Part shown: one piece after another, positions 4,485-6,482 of the stretch
How positions within the stretch are numbered: position 1 is the first letter of the stretch
How the letters are laid out: each line of letters opens with the position of its first letter
Assembly: GCA_023231365.1 (NCBI GenBank)
Contig: JALNVO010000157.1
Coordinates: 1-6,482, forward strand
Direction: 5' to 3'
DNA from: Fibrobacteraceae bacterium
GTDB taxonomy: Bacteria; Fibrobacterota; Fibrobacteria; Fibrobacterales; Fibrobacteraceae
Length of the DNA stretch: 6,482 nt
Program-made: the position numbers and the translations under genes
The notes under the pieces: generated by a model
What the model saw: only the letters and a program-made list of their open reading frames with translations
Database searches by the model: none
Told to the model about the DNA's origin: nothing

Positions 4485-6260
4485 TTATTTGATGTTTACC
4501 GTCTGGAATTTTTCGCCGAAGGAACCCTTGATGTGGATGATGTAGTGGCCTTGGGCGAGGCTGTTCAATGAATAGGAGTGTTCTCCGGCATTGGCGTAGC
4601 CTTCAAAGAGTTTTGCTTTCAGATTTCCTAGCATGCTGAATACGAGGACTTGGATGTTTGTGGATGATGGAACGTTCAATGAGAGCATTTTGTGCGAAAT
4701 GTGGACGGATAGCGCGTTGATGGCAAGGTTATCGATTGCCGTAATTCCGCTTTCGCAGTCTACAGGAACCCACCAATAAGTGTCTGTAGCGGTTTCGTTG
4801 ATGTATTGGATATCGCCGCGTTCTGCGACTTGCGTGTAGCAGACTCCGGCTTCCATATCGTTAAGACCTGAATTGTAGCAGTGGTTGGCGTAGTCGCCGA
4901 CTCCGTTGACAAATGCGATGCAAGCTCCTGTCGATGTCGATGAAGAGCTGGAAGAAGCAAAGGAACTGGAGCTTTCCGAAGAACTGGAAGTGATGGAACT
5001 TGAACTCATAGACGAGCTGGATTCGCTGGAAGAACTGTATGCAATCGAACTGGAGCTTACAGAAGAGCTCGAAATGCTGATTGAACTGGAGGACTTCGCG
5101 CTGGAGCTGGAGCTTATGGAAGAACTGGAAGCAATGGAACTGGAGGACTTTACACTGGAACTGGATGCGGCAGAGGAACTCGATTTAGCGGAACTGGAAG
5201 AAATTGCCGTACCGCTGCAAGCCGTGTAGGAGGTCGGGTTGGTGGAAAATACGTTGTTCTTTACCCACGAACCGCTTGTGGAATAGTTCCAGGCTCCTGC
5301 GGTTGTAAAGATGGATGCGCCTTCGGGTTTGTTGGAAACGGACCAGTTGGCGGAAGAAAGTTTGTAGGTGTTCATCCAGCTTTGCCAATCTGAATTGGAA
5401 CCGGCGACGCTGCCGTCTCCGTCAGAGTTTACAGTGCCCCATTCGGAAACGAATACGGATAGCCCGCTGTTTATAGCGGTAACGGCGCGTGCGCCTTCTG
5501 TTCCCGTAGAGTGCGATCCCGCATAATAATGGAATGTGTAAGCGACGTTGTTGTCCGAAAGGGGGCTGTTTGCCGCAACGTTCGGATACTGGTCATAATA
5601 AGGGGTACCGACAAGGATCAAGTTGTCGGAATACTGACGGATGGTGGAAATGACGGCTGTTGCATACGTTTTGAGCGTAGGCCAATAGCTTGCAGCATTG
5701 GCATCTCCCCAAGATCCTTTGGGTTCATTGTAGATTTCAAAAATGACGTTGTTGTAGCCGCCCCATTTTTGGGCCATTGTGGCAAAGAATGTTTGGGCAT
5801 TGGATGTGTTACTTTCCGCAGTATGGGAATGGTAGTCGATGATGACGTAGATATCGTTGTCGATCGCTGTTTGCACAACGGCGTCCATCAAGGCTTGGTA
5901 TTTTGTCTGGTCTGTAAAGTAATTGCCGTCGCCCCAGTCTTCGTCTACGCCCATCGGCGCGCGGACGAGTTCGACGTTCATATTGCTTACGAGGCCGGTG
6001 ACGATTTGGCTTGTCCAGAACGGAGAGCCCACGTCGGAAGCGATGCTCCAGAAAAGGCTCATTCCCTTTACTTGCACTTCATGGCCTGAAGTGGAATAGG
6101 CGCTGCAACTGCCGTAAATGCGCCCTTGGCCGGAAGAGTTCTTGCCTGCTTGGAGTTGTCCGTAGGCGCTTACAGGACCAATCCGGCTTGCGGCAAAGGT
6201 GAACGAAGCTGCGCAGAGGAGCGCGGAACAGAATAGAGGAATGAACATATGCTTTTTCAT
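4485..6260 (-). CDS. Secreted GH5 endoglucanase (cellulase) with serine linker and sorting domain
   Basis: A 591-residue secreted beta-1,4-glucanase. I chose ATG 6260 because it opens a classic signal peptide (MKKH, hydrophobic core, cleavage probably near Ala23/Ala24); a frame reaching 6311 would put 17 unlikely residues in front. The ribosome site is weak (GGTG). The GH5 domain covers about residues 27-350 and looks like subfamily 2: GMSLFWS (66-72), Arg100 in VRAP, His144 in DYHSH, acid/base Glu179 in IYNEP (176-180), His244 in FHYY, and nucleophile Glu273 in VSEWGT. Residues 354-441 are a serine linker with a roughly six-residue period. Residues 446-502 are a small module with Cys447, 461, 474 and 502 and aromatic YWW (495-497) that I cannot assign. 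Residues about 505-591 resemble a type IX C-terminal sorting domain (VFSMLGNLKAKLFEG, LAQGHYIIHIKG). It should cleave cellulose or mixed-linkage glucans outside the cell. It is monocistronic. Confidence 0.93.
   Translation of the reverse strand: MKKHMFIPLFCSALLCAASFTFAASRIGPVSAYGQLQAGKNSSGQGRIYGSCSAYSTSGHEVQVKGMSLFWSIASDVGSPFWTSQIVTGLVSNMNVELVRAPMGVDEDWGDGNYFTDQTKYQALMDAVVQTAIDNDIYVIIDYHSHTAESNTSNAQTFFATMAQKWGGYNNVIFEIYNEPKGSWGDANAASYWPTLKTYATAVISTIRQYSDNLILVGTPYYDQYPNVAANSPLSDNNVAYTFHYYAGSHSTGTEGARAVTAINSGLSVFVSEWGTVNSDGDGSVAGSNSDWQSWMNTYKLSSANWSVSNKPEGASIFTTAGAWNYSTSGSWVKNNVFSTNPTSYTACSGTAISSSSAKSSSSAASSSSVKSSSSIASSSSISSSSSAKSSSSISISSSSVSSSSIAYSSSSESSSSMSSSSITSSSSESSSSFASSSSSSTSTGACIAFVNGVGDYANHCYNSGLNDMEAGVCYTQVAERGDIQYINETATDTYWWVPVDCESGITAIDNLAINALSVHISHKMLSLNVPSSTNIQVLVFSMLGNLKAKLFEGYANAGEHSYSLNSLAQGHYIIHIKGSFGEKFQTVNIK
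4755..4925 (-). other. Unassigned four-cysteine module in the cellulase
   Basis: This stretch encodes residues 446-502 of the GH5 protein, between the serine linker and the sorting domain. It has four cysteines (two possible disulphides) and a YWW aromatic triplet. The position is where a carbohydrate-binding module is usually placed, but the sequence does not match CBM families I can recognise, such as CBM2, 3 or 10. Confidence 0.5.
4938..5201 (-). repeat. Serine-rich linker repeat in the GH5 cellulase
   Basis: Residues 354-441 are an in-frame, imperfect repeat of SSSS plus two variable residues (AK, AA, VK, IA and so on), with some blocks of five or six Ser and some with one spacer residue. 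Serine codons are mixed between TCN and AGY. On the opposite strand it reads as a Glu/Leu-rich frame that is a by-product. Confidence 0.88.
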
Positions 6261-6324
6261 ATCACCAAAGATAAGCGTTCTTTTGGTAAATGAGTGTAAA
6301 ATGCAAAACACAAAATTCAGTCTT

Positions 6325-6342
6325 CGTTTACAAGGGTAAACG
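6325..6342. promoter_or_regulatory. Palindrome upstream of the cellulase, operator candidate
   Basis: CGTTTAC (6325-6331) and GTAAACG (6336-6342) are perfect 7-base arms around AAGG. The site is 65-82 bases before the chosen ATG, where a promoter or activator site is expected, and has the size of a dimer-binding operator. No T tract follows on either strand, so it is not a terminator. The regulator is unknown. Confidence 0.4.
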
Positions 6343-6389
6343 CATAAGAACCGAGTGTGCGGAAAATCACCTTTTCATACTTTTTTTTC

Positions 6390-6418
6390 TAGCAATTTTG
6401 CTATTATCCAGAGGATAA
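6390..6418. promoter_or_regulatory. Two abutting palindromes upstream of the cellulase
   Basis: TAGCAA/TTGCTA around TT (6390-6403) is followed without a gap by TTATCC/GGATAA around AGA (6404-6418). Together they span 29 bases, about 130-158 bases before the cellulase start. Eight T at 6381-6388 lie on the side that does not fit a terminator for either strand. They may be binding sites or chance. Confidence 0.25.
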
Positions 6419-6482
6419 AACAACAGAAAATGGGGGCGAGAAGATTGAATGGTAAATGCCCCTGTATTGGATTAGGTGTGGC

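Larger units (their letters stand above)
6261..6482. other. Upstream region of the GH5 cellulase
   Basis: These 222 bases hold three short inverted repeats (6325-6342, 6390-6403, 6404-6418) and no clear promoter consensus. A minus-strand frame open from the window edge to a TGA at 6377-6375 ends in a hydrophobic stretch and might be the end of an upstream gene; this is too short to call. Confidence 0.4.

Noticed and set aside
4906..5229. Plus-strand 107-residue Glu/Leu-rich frame that looks like a coiled coil
   Set aside because: It is the antisense reading of the cellulase's serine linker; the repeated composition follows from serine codons read backwards, and it has no ribosome site.
6264..6272. 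Bacteroidetes-type -7 element (TAnnTTTG) reading TATCTTTG on the minus strand before the cellulase
   Set aside because: It lies only a few bases before the start codon and lacks a properly spaced upstream TTG element; a leaderless transcript would be needed.
6261..6311. 17-residue N-terminal extension of the GH5 protein
   Set aside because: It would place non-signal residues before a standard lysine-initiated signal peptide; the ATG at 6260 fits better despite its weak ribosome site.
6381..6403. Hairpin plus T run as a terminator
   Set aside because: The eight T precede the hairpin on the plus strand and become A after it on the minus strand, so the order is wrong for an intrinsic terminator in either direction.

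Overview
The window looks like a piece of a Fibrobacter-type genome (phylum Fibrobacterota, fibre-degrading gut bacteria). The grounds are: a lipoprotein with a FISUMP domain (Fibrobacter succinogenes major paralogous domain), long serine-rich linkers of the same style in two unrelated exported proteins, a GH5 cellulase ending in a type IX-like C-terminal sorting domain, and balanced base composition. The genus is inferred from protein architecture; no rRNA or other phylogenetic marker is present.

Layout, left to right. (1) 1-699, plus strand: the C-terminal part of an ABC-2 type transporter permease whose beginning lies outside the window. (2) 780-1217, minus strand: a headless fragment with one MBG (mostly bacterial Ig-like) domain and a C-terminal sorting domain but no signal peptide, most likely the 3' remnant of a large surface protein. 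(3) 1218-1451: a 234-base intergenic region with a possible promoter for the next gene. (4) 1452-2420, plus strand: FISUMP lipoprotein, followed by a small plus-strand terminator. (5) 4316-2540, minus strand: a tight two-gene operon, phenylacetate-CoA ligase (PaaK type) then a tandem ACT-domain protein, with an AT-rich leader holding a perfect-armed palindrome and a terminator-like hairpin. (6) 6260-4485, minus strand: secreted GH5 endoglucanase (catalytic domain, serine linker, small four-cysteine module, sorting domain), closed by a strong hairpin terminator. (7) 6261-6482: upstream region of the cellulase with three short palindromes and no clear gene.

Functionally there are two themes. 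Cell-surface and secreted proteins for fibre degradation (cellulase, FISUMP lipoprotein, MBG fragment) share linkers or sorting domains. The paaK-ACT pair is a compact metabolic unit in which an aryl-CoA ligase is made together with a likely amino-acid-sensing protein. I see no mobile element, CRISPR array, tRNA or rRNA, and no clearly new multi-gene system. The most open questions are the unassigned cysteine module of the cellulase, the role of the ACT partner of PaaK, and the palindromes upstream of paaK and the cellulase.
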